From an uncultured Oscillospiraceae bacterium (GTDB lineage: Bacteria; Bacillota; Clostridia; Oscillospirales; Acutalibacteraceae), in contig UQQR01000005.1 of NCBI GenBank assembly GCA_900543215.1, positions 1-64,000 of the forward strand: a DNA stretch of 64,000 bases. The letters run 5' to 3'. Of the stretch, positions 44,857 through 54,169 are shown piece by piece. Position 1 is the stretch's first letter, and every line of letters starts with the position of its first letter. Under the pieces are notes generated by a model. The model did not search any database. It was not told where the DNA came from and saw only the letters and a list, made by a program, of their open reading frames with translations. Position numbers and translations under genes: made by a program.

Positions 44857-45369
44857 AAATTCACCGCCTTTTGTGTAAAAGTGAACTTTGTATATTTTTC
44901 TTCAAAACACCTTCTCACCCCGAAGGTGTTGTTTTCATATTAGAATTATATCACAGACAGGCAAAAAAGAAAAGTCTGACCTTACAATTGAATGACCTGC
45001 CGATAAGATATGCGGAGGCGGCCTTTGGCGATGACAGCAGTTTGCGGGAACTGTGCTGGGAGAGAAAGATGCACTGTGGTGTGTTCCGAAAGGACTCGGC
45101 GAGCGAAGGATCGTCTTCAACACTACACGGTCAAGAAAAGAGCGTAGGAACAACGTCGGGGAGAACAGGCTTAAATCTGCGGTGAAGCGAGGAAGGAATA
45201 TGAACTTTCTCTTATAGGCAACAGTCGCCATCCGCAGTTGTGGGTGCAGCACTCCTTCGAGTTGGTGTGCTCACAGCGGGAACAAAAAAGTGTTCCTGCA
45301 CAATATGAATATTGCTCCCACCTTTTAGGTGAGCGCAATAAAAATAAACTCATGAAAGGTGGGATGTAT
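44857..45369. other. Intergenic region upstream of the RepA-like gene
   Basis: About 510 bases without a supported gene. A hairpin AACACCTTC/GAAGGTGTT followed by GTTTT lies at 44908-44937. Further short inverted pairs (GGAACA/TGTTCC near 45280-45296; GCTCCCACCT/AGGTGAGC near 45316-45336) precede the ATPase gene. A plus-strand open frame here has no ribosome binding site and no recognisable domain. Confidence 0.4.
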
Positions 45370-46392
45370 ATGATTGTTTCAATTGAAACCCCAATGCAAA
45401 AATCTACAGAAAGGAAAGAAAAAATGACAACCGAAAAAACACTATCCCTTGTTCGAATGTCGGATGTGCAGCTTCAAGAAGTCAGATGGCTATGGAAACC
45501 GTATATCCCATTCGGAAAACTGACCATCATCCAAGGTGACCCCGGCGAAGGTAAAACGACCTTTGCTCTACGGCTCGCCGCCGCTTGTTCTTCGGGCGTG
45601 GCTTTGCCCGGCATGGAAATTGCAGAACCCTTCAATGTGATTTATCAAACCGCCGAAGACGGACTCGGCGACACCATCAAGCCAAGGCTTATTGAAGCAG
45701 GTGCCGATGAAAGCAGAGTGCTGAATATCTGCGAGGACACCGATCCTCTTTCTCTGTCGGATGAAAGAATCGAACAGGCAATCAGGCAGACCGATGCCAA
45801 GCTGATGATCCTCGACCCGATTCAAGGTTATATCGGTGAGCGCATTGATATTAATCGTGCCAACGAAATCCGCACCATTCTTAAAAAGGTTGCCGCCGTT
45901 GCCGAGCATACAGGATGCGCCATTATTATGGTCGGTCACCTTAATAAAGCTCAAGGCTCAAGCAGTGCCTACCGAGGACTTGGTTCAATAGACTTCCGTG
46001 CAGCCGCAAGAAGTGTTCTGTTAGTGGGTCGGCTTCGCAAAGAACCGAATGTCCGAGTTATTGTTCACGATAAATCTTCGCTGACACCCGAAGGTAAATC
46101 CATCGCCTTCAACCTTGGTAATGAGGATGGTTTTTATTGGCTCGACGGTTACAGTGAAATATCCGCCGAAGAACTGCTCTGTGGTTTCTCTGCCGAAACC
46201 AAAACAGCGGTAGCAGAAGAACTGATCCGCAGTATGTTGGCTGACGGCAAAGAAGTTACGGCAGAGGAAATATTCAGAACCGCCGCCAACAAAAACATTT
46301 CCCAGCGCACCGTTAATGAAGCCAAGAAAAACATTGACGGCATCAAAAGCCGAAAGGTTGGCAAAGGCTGGGCGTGGTCGATACCCGAATAA
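45370..46392 (+). CDS. RepA/RAD55-like AAA ATPase of a mobilizable element
   Basis: A 340-residue RecA-fold ATPase, hexameric helicase type as in plasmid RepA. Walker A is G56-DPGEGKT63 and Walker B is LMILDPIQGY; a later SSAYRGLGSIDFRAAARSV strand carries the usual RepA-like arginine region. A C-terminal winged-helix-like tail follows. Such proteins act in replication or in transfer of integrative elements. The ATG at 45370 follows AAAGGTGGG; the frame extends upstream but without support. It heads the plus-strand mobilisation cluster. Confidence 0.8.
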   Translation: MIVSIETPMQKSTERKEKMTTEKTLSLVRMSDVQLQEVRWLWKPYIPFGKLTIIQGDPGEGKTTFALRLAAACSSGVALPGMEIAEPFNVIYQTAEDGLGDTIKPRLIEAGADESRVLNICEDTDPLSLSDERIEQAIRQTDAKLMILDPIQGYIGERIDINRANEIRTILKKVAAVAEHTGCAIIMVGHLNKAQGSSSAYRGLGSIDFRAAARSVLLVGRLRKEPNVRVIVHDKSSLTPEGKSIAFNLGNEDGFYWLDGYSEISAEELLCGFSAETKTAVAEELIRSMLADGKEVTAEEIFRTAANKNISQRTVNEAKKNIDGIKSRKVGKGWAWSIPE

Positions 46393-46530
46393 AGATTGCA
46401 ACATTGCAGAGTGTCCTATCTGCATTGTTAAAAGTAGATGACAATGGGAGTCCTTTGCATTGTTGCATTCTTCTTTTTCTGCCGTATGGATTACAGCAGT
46501 AACTATCGGTAGGGCGTTTATTGCGAGTTT

Positions 46531-46605
46531 CGCCTTTGTGTTACGTCCACCGATTTCGGCGGCCGCACCAAAGGCGGTCGGGCTAAGCCCATACCCCCTA
46601 TATTT
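46531..46605. other. Candidate origin of transfer
   Basis: An inverted repeat CGCCTTTGTG (46531-46540) and CACCAAAGGCG (46566-46576) encloses a small CCGA/TCGG hairpin and is followed by GGGCTAAGCCCATACCCCCTA, directly before mobC. Mobilizable elements usually carry oriT just upstream of the mob genes. Position and structure fit; no nick site is proven. Confidence 0.4.
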
Positions 46606-46627
46606 TTAAGAAAGGACGGTTACAACG

Positions 46628-46936
46628 ATGACTAAAACCGAAATATTAAAGTTCAGGGTAACACCTGAAGAAAAAGAAATCATCACCCACAAGGCACTAT
46701 CCTCATACAGACTCGTCAGTCAGTATCTGCGTGACTGTGCCTTGGAAAAACAAATCACCGTGATAAACGGTGCGGATAATGTTGCCGATGAGCTCAGGCG
46801 CATCGGTAATAATGTAAATCAAATCGCCCGTGCGGTAAACGCTGGCTTCGTTACCGAAACAAACCTCACGGAAACAAGAGAGGAGTTGAAAGCGATATGG
46901 CAATCGTTAAATTCGTTACTTCGGACTGCCCGATGA
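46628..46936 (+). CDS. mobC: MobC-like relaxosome accessory protein
   Basis: A 102-residue protein with a ribbon-helix-helix-type N-terminus (KTEILKFRVTPEEKEII) and the MobC motif ELRRIGNNVNQIARAVN. It would bind oriT and help the relaxase open the strands. An AAAGGACGG box precedes the ATG. Its last 40 bases overlap the relaxase gene. Confidence 0.9.
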   Translation: MTKTEILKFRVTPEEKEIITHKALSSYRLVSQYLRDCALEKQITVINGADNVADELRRIGNNVNQIARAVNAGFVTETNLTETREELKAIWQSLNSLLRTAR

Positions 46937-47877
46937 ATAATATCTTTCCCTATGTTATGAGGAAAGAGGCAACCGAGCAAAGACTCATAAGCGGCATTGA
47001 GTGTTCACCCAATACGGCGTTGGAAGAATTCCGTTATGTAAAACAGAAATACGGTAAAGAGGACGGCAGAACCTACTATCATATCGTGCAGTCCTTCGCT
47101 CCCGATGATGAACTGACATCCGAAACCGCACATGAAATCGGGTTAAAGTTTGCAGAACACTTTCCCGGTTATCAGATCTTGGTGGCGACCCATTACAACA
47201 CCGGTCATATTCACAATCATCTTATTATGAACTCTGTCAACTACCAAAACGGTAAAAAGTTTCACCAAACCCGCGATGAACTTTTGCAGGTGAAGGCATA
47301 CTCCAACAAGCTCTGTCAGGAGTATGGGTTGAGCATTACCGAAGAAAAGTGCAGCTACGGCAGATGGCCGGAATGGAAAAAGCGACTCCGCAGTTTTGCT
47401 CTGTATGCAATAAGTAATTCCGATACAAAAGAAGAATTTATTGCGTATATGCGCGAGCACGGATACAACGTCAAGTGGGAAGATAAATACAAATATATCA
47501 CCTTCACCACACCCGACAATCACGTGTGCCGCGACAAGAGTTTGTTTGATGAGCGTCTGCTCAAAGACAACCTCGAAGTATACTTTGCGCTTGGCGGTGC
47601 GAGCAGCGAACTATATGATGACTATAACGATTATAAAACTCCTGCGCATACACCCGAAGCAAGCATGACAGTTACAACGGGACTCATAAGTTTACTCGGC
47701 GATCTGCTTTCAACAGCACCGCCCGAGGACGATTATGAGCCGCATCCGGCAAAAGAACTAAGCACCGCCGCGAAGCTTAGACTTGAAAAAATCCTCGGCA
47801 AGAAAATTTCACCTATGGCATACGCTTGCTATTCTACTCAGGAAGATGAAGGACAAGCGATGGGGTTTTATATGTAA
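46897..47877 (+). CDS. Relaxase/mobilization nuclease
   Basis: A 326-residue relaxase (PF03432-like) that nicks oriT and leads the strand during conjugative mobilisation. The metal-binding histidines are H104-I-H106-N-H108 in GHIHNHLIMNSVN, preceded by YYHIVQSFAPDDELT and AHEIGLKFAEHF. It is rather short for the family and may lack part of a C-terminal extension. It overlaps mobC, so the two are translationally coupled. Confidence 0.9.
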   Translation: MAIVKFVTSDCPMNNIFPYVMRKEATEQRLISGIECSPNTALEEFRYVKQKYGKEDGRTYYHIVQSFAPDDELTSETAHEIGLKFAEHFPGYQILVATHYNTGHIHNHLIMNSVNYQNGKKFHQTRDELLQVKAYSNKLCQEYGLSITEEKCSYGRWPEWKKRLRSFALYAISNSDTKEEFIAYMREHGYNVKWEDKYKYITFTTPDNHVCRDKSLFDERLLKDNLEVYFALGGASSELYDDYNDYKTPAHTPEASMTVTTGLISLLGDLLSTAPPEDDYEPHPAKELSTAAKLRLEKILGKKISPMAYACYSTQEDEGQAMGFYM

Positions 47878-47906
47878 GCCAACTTGAGTTGGAGAAAGGA
47901 TTTATT

Positions 47907-48101
47907 ATGAGCAATATTCTTAACAACAAAATCGACACAGATGTTTTTGAAGAAAACCGCCGTCATTATTATTTTGCACAGACGATAGAGATAGACGGCA
48001 GACGATATCCTGTGATTTCAGTAATTCCCTTGGCACAAGAAGATCACTTCGAAACCGCAGAAGACAAACTGAAATATTTAATAATCGGCACAAAAAATTA
48101 A
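47907..48101 (+). CDS. Small TnpW-like transposon protein
   Basis: A 64-residue protein with a beta-strand-rich middle (QTIEIDGRRYPVISVI) and a helical end (ETAEDKLKYLIIG), placed between relaxase and recombinase where TnpW-type proteins sit in clostridial elements. The start follows AAAGGA; an upstream ATG inside that box is less likely. The assignment is by layout and weak likeness. Confidence 0.55.
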   Translation: MSNILNNKIDTDVFEENRRHYYFAQTIEIDGRRYPVISVIPLAQEDHFETAEDKLKYLIIGTKN

Positions 48102-48210
48102 CAGCATTGTCGCTGGACTTTCAAACCGAATAGTGATATGTTGTTGATGTATCCTATTCGGTTTGATTTAACAGAGCTGAACACAGCTCGGAAAGGATAT
48201 GAGAAATATA

Positions 48211-49893
48211 ATGAAATCAACCGAAAATACAATTAATTTAATAACCGCCCTTTATTGACGACTCTCGCAAGAGGATATGCTGCAAGGGGAATCCAACAGT
48301 ATCAAAAACCAAAAGCTAATACTGCAAAAGTATGCCGATGATCACGGCTTCCGTAATTGTAAGTTCTATATTGATGACGGGTATAGTGGTGCCAACTTTG
48401 ACCGCCCTGCCTTCAAGGAAATGATGGCAGATATTGAAAGCGGTAAAATAGGTGTGCTGATTGTTAAAGACCAGTCCCGTCTCGGCAGAGATTATTTACA
48501 AACAGGAATGCTAATGGAAATCAAATTTCCCGAATACGATGTTAGATTTATTGCAATCAACGATGGAGTTGATAGTGCCAACGGCATAAATGATTTTTCA
48601 GGCATAAAAAACTATTTTAACGATCTGTATGCAAAAGACACAAGCAATAAAATACGCGCCGTCCTAAAAGCAAAGGGCGAGCGCGGAGAAAGAGTTGGGA
48701 GTTCAATTCCGTATGGTTTCTTGAAAAATCCAGATTACAACGGAAACCAAAAAGAAGAACCATATATGATAATTGACCCCGAAACAGCACCGATCGTTAA
48801 GCGCATATTTGAAATGTGTGCAGCAGGGCTTGGCGTTGTTAAAATCTGCGATACGCTGGCAAAAGAAAAAATCATTTCTCCAAGCGTATACGCCTTTCAA
48901 AGAACCGGTCGCCGAAGCGGCAATCCCGATTTGAGTCGCCCATATCATTGGGCACAGACAACCGTTCGCTCAATTCTATCCCGACAAGAATATTGCGGAG
49001 ATACAGTGAACTTCAAAACCTATTCTAAGTCTAATAAGCTCAAGAAAAGGCTTAGTAATTCACCCGAAAACATCCGCATATTTGAGAACACGCATGAACC
49101 TATCGTAGACCGTAAGACTTTCGAACTTGTGCAAAAGAGATTTGAAGGTCGTAGAAAACCCGACAAGCAAGGCGAGGTTGATAAGTTTGCCGGATACCTC
49201 TTCTGTGGTGAGTGCGGACATCGACTGTATCTTCACCGAGGCAAGACCGTAAAAACCGAAAACAATGCATTTCAGTGTGGTGGTTTTCAGCGAAGGGTTG
49301 CTGAGTGTACAGCACATTACATTCGGGAACAGGTTATAGAGCAAATTGTTCTCGAAAGCTTAAAAAGGATGACTGCGCTGGCAAGAGAGAAACCCGATAA
49401 GTTTTATGAGATGGCTACGCAAAACGGCAAGGCAGAAGCACAGAAATTCTACGCAATTGCCGAAAAACAGCAGCAACAGATAGAGGGGCGCATCAAAGAG
49501 CTCGACAGAATTATTCGGGTTCTCTATGAGGACAGAGTAGTAGGCCGCATAACACCCGAACGATATGATGAAATGGCAAGTTCCTATGAGCAAGAACAAG
49601 CAGAGCTTAAACAGGAATTGCAAAGCATCAATGATCGCATCAGCGAAATGGATATGACCGAAACTTGCATTAGAGATTTTATCGAAAAGGCAAAGCAGTA
49701 TATAGAGATGCCAAAGTTGACTCCCGAATTGCTACGGATATTTATTCGCAAAATCGTGGTGCATGAAAAAGCCGAGAAATATTCTCGTACCTGTGGTAAT
49801 GCAGTTGTAATCTATTACACCTTCCAAATCCCCAAAAGTGAATTATTGAGAAGGATGATGGGTGAAGATATTATCATAGAAAAATCCGCCTAA
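48211..49893 (+). pseudogene. Large serine recombinase (TnpX-like) with an in-frame UGA
   Basis: A 560-codon recombinase that should excise and integrate the element. The gene begins at an ATG (48211) after GGAAAGGATATG and reads MKSTENTINLITALY, then TGA (48256-48258), then RLSQEDMLQGESNSI, the standard catalytic start with the nucleophile serine at codon 19 (TCG, 48265-48267). Beyond it all domains are intact: resolvase core (VKDQSRLGRDYLQTG), recombinase domain, zinc ribbon (FCGECGHRLYLHRG and a later C), coiled coil and C-terminus. Initiation at the ATG at 48277 would lack the catalytic serine, so the enzyme is inactive unless the UGA is read through. Confidence 0.85.
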
Positions 49894-49899
49894 AAAGCA

Positions 49900-49930
49900 G
49901 TAACCGGAAGGCATTAAGCCTTCCGGTTAC
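49900..49930 (+). terminator. Hairpin after the serine recombinase
   Basis: GTAACCGGAAGGC (49900-49912) and GCCTTCCGGTTAC (49918-49930) pair perfectly. No U run follows, so it may instead be an end structure of the element. Confidence 0.6.
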
Positions 49931-49992
49931 ATAGCCCCTCGAATTTTCCGTTAAGAACATAACGGTAAACGGTGTGGGTTTTTTGTGCATAA

Positions 49993-50028
49993 AAAAGCTT
50001 TCCGAAATTTATATTTCGGAAAGCTTTT
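49993..50028 (-). terminator. Terminator of the ispH-rpsA transcript
   Basis: AAAAGCTTTCCGAAAT (49993-50008) pairs with ATTTCGGAAAGCTTTT (50013-50028), followed on the minus strand by TTATGC. Confidence 0.9.
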
Positions 50029-50032
50029 AATA

Positions 50033-52075
50033 TTATTCCTCTGTTGCCGCGGTTTCGTCAGATGATTCGAAAACTACCTCGTCCTCAGCGGATGCGGGAG
50101 CTTCCTCTTCCTTCTGCTCCGGCTCAAGCAAAGCACGGATAGAAAGGCTTACACGCTTCTTGTCAAGGTCGATAGCAATAATCTTTGCGTCAACTTCCTG
50201 ACCTACCGTAAGCTCGTCCTGCGGCTTGGCGACATGCTTATCGGCAATCTGCGATATATGGATAAGACCGTCAATTCCGGGGATTATGCGGGCAAAAGCG
50301 CCGTATGTAGTCATACTTACGATAGTTACCTTCACGGTATCGCCTACATTGTAGTTGTTCTCAAAGATAACCCACGGATTTTCCTCGGGTTTCTTGTAGC
50401 CGAGGGAGATCTTTTTCTTCTCGGTATCGAGAGCCTTAACATAAACCTCAACGGTATCTCCTACAAGAACTACCTCCGACGGATTCTTGATTCTCTGCCA
50501 AGAAAGCTCGGAAATGTGAATCATACCGTCAACGCCGCCGATGTCTACGAAAGCGCCGTAGCTTGTAAGTGACTTAACAACGCCTGTGAAGCGGTCGCCC
50601 ACTGCAATGTTTTCCCAAATCTTATCCTCGGCAGCCTTGCGCTGTTCCTTAAGCACGCTGCGGATAGAGCCTACCGCTCTGTGACCTCTGCCTATCTCGA
50701 TAATTCTGAAGGAAACTTCCTTGCCCTTTAAATCCTCAAGCGGTTCGCCCCTTGAAGCTGTTGCCTGAGAAGCGGGAATGAATACTCTTACATTATTTGA
50801 ATAAGCAACTACGCCGCCTTTGATAATGTCTCTGACAACACCGGTAACAATTTCACCGGACTCCTTGGCTGCGACTATATTGTCCCAACCGGCAATAGCA
50901 TCGTAACGGCGCTTGGAGAGCATTGCGGTTCCTTCCTGGTCATTTATCTTCATAATGATAAGATTAAGCTTATCGCCCGCCTTGACTTCGTCCATAAGCT
51001 TTACATCAGCATCCGAAGAAAACTCGTCAGCGGTTACATAGCCTGTAACACCTCTGCCGATATCCACCGTTACCTCGGTGGGATTAACGGCAACTACCGT
51101 ACCGCAGACCTTCTGATCTCCGGTTAATCCGCTGAGCGAAGCCTCAAATGCTTCTTCGTCCGTCATTTCGTCGAAGCTTTTTTGAACAGATTCTTTAACC
51201 TCCGTCTGTTCTTCGACCGGTTGTAAATTTTCCGACATGGTTTTAATAACCTCCTTTATTATACCTGCAGGTGTAGACGCACCCGCAACGACTCCGACCG
51301 AACCGCAGTTTTCAAAAGACAGACCGGACAGCTCGTCCGCCGTCTCTATCAAAAAGGTTCTGCCGCAGTTTTCACGGCACACGGAAAAAAGCTTCGCCGT
51401 GTTTGAGCTGTGCCTGCCGCCAATAACAATCATTACATCGTTATTGCGTGACAGCTCCCGTGCCTCCTGCTGGCGCATAGAAGTCGCATTACATATTGTA
51501 TCAAATATTTTCGCATTTGTATATACTTTTTTTAATTTTTTTTCGCAAACTTTGAAAATTTCTGCGTTAAAAGTGGTTTGAGATACCAAAATTACGGGTC
51601 TTTCGCCTATTTTTTCCTTATTTTCCAGTATTTCTTCCAGCTCGTCGGGTCCCGAAAAGACAAATACATCCCCCGTGCAATGCCCGACTATGCCTATTAC
51701 CTCCTGATGATCAGCGTCGCCCGCTATTAAGGTGACATACCCGTCATTGCCCATTTCGGCTGCTATTTTATGTATTTTGGAAACAAACGGGCAGGTGGCG
51801 TCCACGGTTTTAACGTCTAATTCGGCACATTCGTCCATAACCGCCTTTGTAACCCCGTGCGAGCGGATAACAAGAGTTTCCCCGTCTTTAACCTCAGAGG
51901 GGGATTTCACTATCCTTACGCCCTTATTACTAAGCTCCTCCACTATTTGGGGGTTGTGAATAATAGGTCCTAAGGTGCAGACCCTTTCGCCCTTGCCTAC
52001 AAGCTCGTATACCGTATTTACGGCGCGGTCAACACCAAAACAAAAGCCTGCGGTCTTTGCCACGGTAATTTTCAA
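50033..52075 (-). CDS. ispH-rpsA: IspH-ribosomal protein S1 fusion
   Basis: A 680-residue two-part protein. Residues 1-280 are IspH, the [4Fe-4S] enzyme giving IPP and DMAPP in the last step of the MEP isoprenoid pathway; cluster cysteines C12 (GFCFGV), C95 (DATCPFV) and C195 (TICNATSMRQ) are present. After a linker, about residues 320-655 hold four S1 RNA-binding repeats (for example GVVKSLTSYGAFVDIGGVDG), followed by an acidic Glu/Ala tail. This fusion is known in clostridia. It is the last gene of an operon with cmk and a flavoprotein, starting one base after the cmk stop. Confidence 0.97.
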   Translation of the reverse strand: MKITVAKTAGFCFGVDRAVNTVYELVGKGERVCTLGPIIHNPQIVEELSNKGVRIVKSPSEVKDGETLVIRSHGVTKAVMDECAELDVKTVDATCPFVSKIHKIAAEMGNDGYVTLIAGDADHQEVIGIVGHCTGDVFVFSGPDELEEILENKEKIGERPVILVSQTTFNAEIFKVCEKKLKKVYTNAKIFDTICNATSMRQQEARELSRNNDVMIVIGGRHSSNTAKLFSVCRENCGRTFLIETADELSGLSFENCGSVGVVAGASTPAGIIKEVIKTMSENLQPVEEQTEVKESVQKSFDEMTDEEAFEASLSGLTGDQKVCGTVVAVNPTEVTVDIGRGVTGYVTADEFSSDADVKLMDEVKAGDKLNLIIMKINDQEGTAMLSKRRYDAIAGWDNIVAAKESGEIVTGVVRDIIKGGVVAYSNNVRVFIPASQATASRGEPLEDLKGKEVSFRIIEIGRGHRAVGSIRSVLKEQRKAAEDKIWENIAVGDRFTGVVKSLTSYGAFVDIGGVDGMIHISELSWQRIKNPSEVVLVGDTVEVYVKALDTEKKKISLGYKKPEENPWVIFENNYNVGDTVKVTIVSMTTYGAFARIIPGIDGLIHISQIADKHVAKPQDELTVGQEVDAKIIAIDLDKKRVSLSIRALLEPEQKEEEAPASAEDEVVFESSDETAATEE

Positions 52076-52076
52076 G

Positions 52077-52742
52077 CTATCCTACCCTTTCCTTTATGAT
52101 CTTGACTATAAGCTCTACCGATTCGTCAAAGCCGCAATCGGAGGTGTCCGCCAAAACCGCGTCCTCCGCTTTTTTAAGCGGCGCTATTTCACGGTTCATA
52201 TCTGCGCTGTCACGGCTTATTATATCGGCAAGCACAGTTTCATAGCTTACGCTTGTCCCCTTTTCGGCAAGCTCCTTAAACCGCCTTTCGGCACGAACCT
52301 CGGGAGAAGCCGTAAGATATATTTTCACATCGGCGTCGGTCAAAACAACCGTTCCTATATCCCTGCCGTCCATAATCACATTACTGTCCGCGGCGGCTTT
52401 ACGCTGCATTTCAAGCAAAAACGCCCTTACCTCCGGCTTTGCCGAAACCGCCGACGCCATTTTTGAAGCCTCAGGCGTGCGTATATCATCCGAAACATCA
52501 CAGCCGTCAAGCAAAACCCTCTGCTCGCCGTTTATAAACTTGATTTCCACAACGGTACTTTTAAGAACGGCGGATATATCGCAGTCAAGCGCCGTATCCG
52601 CTCCCGATTTTAAAAATTTAAGTCCCACCGCTCTGTAAAGAGCGCCGGTATCCACATAAATATAACCGAGCTTTTTCGCCGCCGCTCTCGCTACCGAGCT
52701 TTTTCCGGCGCCTGCCGGTCCGTCTATCGCTACTGCAACCAT
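52077..52742 (-). CDS. cmk: Cytidylate kinase
   Basis: A 221-residue CMP/dCMP kinase. It has the P-loop AIDGPAGAGKSS, the DTGALYRAVG substrate segment, MDGRDIGTVV and the lid region with RRFKEL. Cmk next to ispH and rpsA is the usual clostridial order. An AAAGGGG box precedes the ATG. Confidence 0.97.
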   Translation of the reverse strand: MVAVAIDGPAGAGKSSVARAAAKKLGYIYVDTGALYRAVGLKFLKSGADTALDCDISAVLKSTVVEIKFINGEQRVLLDGCDVSDDIRTPEASKMASAVSAKPEVRAFLLEMQRKAAADSNVIMDGRDIGTVVLTDADVKIYLTASPEVRAERRFKELAEKGTSVSYETVLADIISRDSADMNREIAPLKKAEDAVLADTSDCGFDESVELIVKIIKERVG

Positions 52743-52756
52743 TTGTTTTTCCCCTT

Positions 52757-53992
52757 TTATATGCTGTTTCCGGCGGTGTAGCCGGTTGAAAACGCTATCT
52801 GCAAATTAAATCCGCCCGTGTAAGCGTCCACATCTATTACCTCGCCCGCTAAATACAGTCCCTTTATAATTTTCGATTCCATTGTGGACGGATTTATTTC
52901 CTTGACCGATATGCCACCGCCCGTTATTATGGCTTCTTCAATGGGTCTCGTCCCCGTAATATGAAGTGTAAGGTTCTTTATAACGCCGCACAGCCTTTCC
53001 CTCTGCTCACGGCTTATCTGGTTCACCTTTTCATCACTCGGTATACCCGAAAGCGATATTATAACGGGTATAATGCTTTTCGGCAAAAGCTTATCGAGCG
53101 AATTCGCAAAATCACGGTTTTTAGCGCCGTCAAAATCACGCAACAGCCGTGAGTCAAGCTGTTCGTGGCTGAGTCCCGGTTTTAAATCCAGGTGAGCAGT
53201 ATATTGCTTTTCCCCTATTTTACGCATATGAGCCGACGCGCTTAACACAAGCGGTCCCGAAATACCGAAGTGAGTAAAAAGCATTTCACCGAGCTCCGAA
53301 AAAATCGGCTTTTTCTTTCCCTCTTCAAAAACCGAAAGCACCGTGTTTTTAAGCGAGAGACCCGAAAGCCTTTCACAAAATCCCTCGTGTACGGTAAGCG
53401 GAACAAGCGAAGGCTTTATGGGCGTTACGGTATGGCCAAGTTCCTTTGCGATTTTATAACCGTCGCCCACAGAGCCCGTAAGCGGATATGACATACCGCC
53501 GGTAGCTATTATAACGCCGTCGGCGTCTATGATTTCGCCGTCAGAAAGCTCTACTCCCGTTACCGTCCCGTTTTCGGTTTTTACAGCTGCCGCTCTGCCG
53601 TTTATGATACGCGCTCCTCTTTTTTTTGCGCATCTCACCAAAGCGTCCACTATATCCGAAGCCTTGTCGGACACGGGGAACACCCTGTTCCCCCGCTCGG
53701 TCTTAAGCGGAACGCCCAGAGTTTCAAAAAATTCCATTGTGTCGGAAGAATCAAACTCCGAAAAGGCGGAAAATAAAAATTTGCCGTTTTTCGGTACATT
53801 TGCAATCAGCGTATCGGTACCGCAGTTGTTTGTAACATTGCATCTGCCCTTACCCGTTATCATTACCTTACGGGCAGGGCGTTCGTTTCTTTCAATGATT
53901 ATTACATCCGCCGAGGCTCCGTATCTCTCTGCCGCGCGGCAAGCCGCCATAAGTCCTGCGGCGCCGCCGCCTATTATAACAATTTTTTTCAT
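52757..53992 (-). CDS. BaiN/HI0933-family flavoprotein
   Basis: A 411-residue FAD-dependent oxidoreductase with the dinucleotide-binding start KKIVIIGGGAAGLMAACRAA, the family motif RKVMITGKGRCNVTN, GVIIATGGMSYPLTGS and the C-terminal GLYLAGEVIDVDAYTGGFNLQ. Members include BaiN, linked to bile-acid 7-dehydroxylation, but most are of unknown substrate. The ATG at 53992 follows GGTGA; the frame to 54025 adds residues not typical of the family. It heads the flavoprotein-cmk-ispH/rpsA operon. Confidence 0.92.
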   Translation of the reverse strand: MKKIVIIGGGAAGLMAACRAAERYGASADVIIIERNERPARKVMITGKGRCNVTNNCGTDTLIANVPKNGKFLFSAFSEFDSSDTMEFFETLGVPLKTERGNRVFPVSDKASDIVDALVRCAKKRGARIINGRAAAVKTENGTVTGVELSDGEIIDADGVIIATGGMSYPLTGSVGDGYKIAKELGHTVTPIKPSLVPLTVHEGFCERLSGLSLKNTVLSVFEEGKKKPIFSELGEMLFTHFGISGPLVLSASAHMRKIGEKQYTAHLDLKPGLSHEQLDSRLLRDFDGAKNRDFANSLDKLLPKSIIPVIISLSGIPSDEKVNQISREQRERLCGVIKNLTLHITGTRPIEEAIITGGGISVKEINPSTMESKIIKGLYLAGEVIDVDAYTGGFNLQIAFSTGYTAGNSI

Positions 53993-54099
53993 AGCGTCAC
54001 CAAATGCTATTTTACAACAAAACAAAAAAAAAGTAAATAAAAACCGAGTTTATCACATATCTTTCTATGGGACAAGCAGGATTTTAACCCTTTTGTTAC

Positions 54100-54128
54100 T
54101 TGTTTGTTATGCATATCGGTTGTATAAT
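54100..54128 (+). promoter_or_regulatory. Promoter of the envelope operon
   Basis: TTGTTT (54100-54105), 17-base spacer, TATAAT (54123-54128), ahead of the glycosyltransferase fusion gene. Confidence 0.7.
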
Positions 54129-54169
54129 GAATAAAATGTCATTTTATGCGTTTTTGAGGAGTTGGTCTG

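Noticed and set aside
44871..45185. 104-codon plus-strand frame upstream of the RepA-like gene
   Set aside because: It has no ribosome binding site and no domain, and lies in a region with hairpins more typical of regulatory DNA.
48256..48258. UGA as selenocysteine codon or reassigned codon
   Set aside because: UGA ends many other genes here (for example the MATE and serC genes), no SECIS-like hairpin follows directly, and selenocysteine has no role at this place in serine recombinases.
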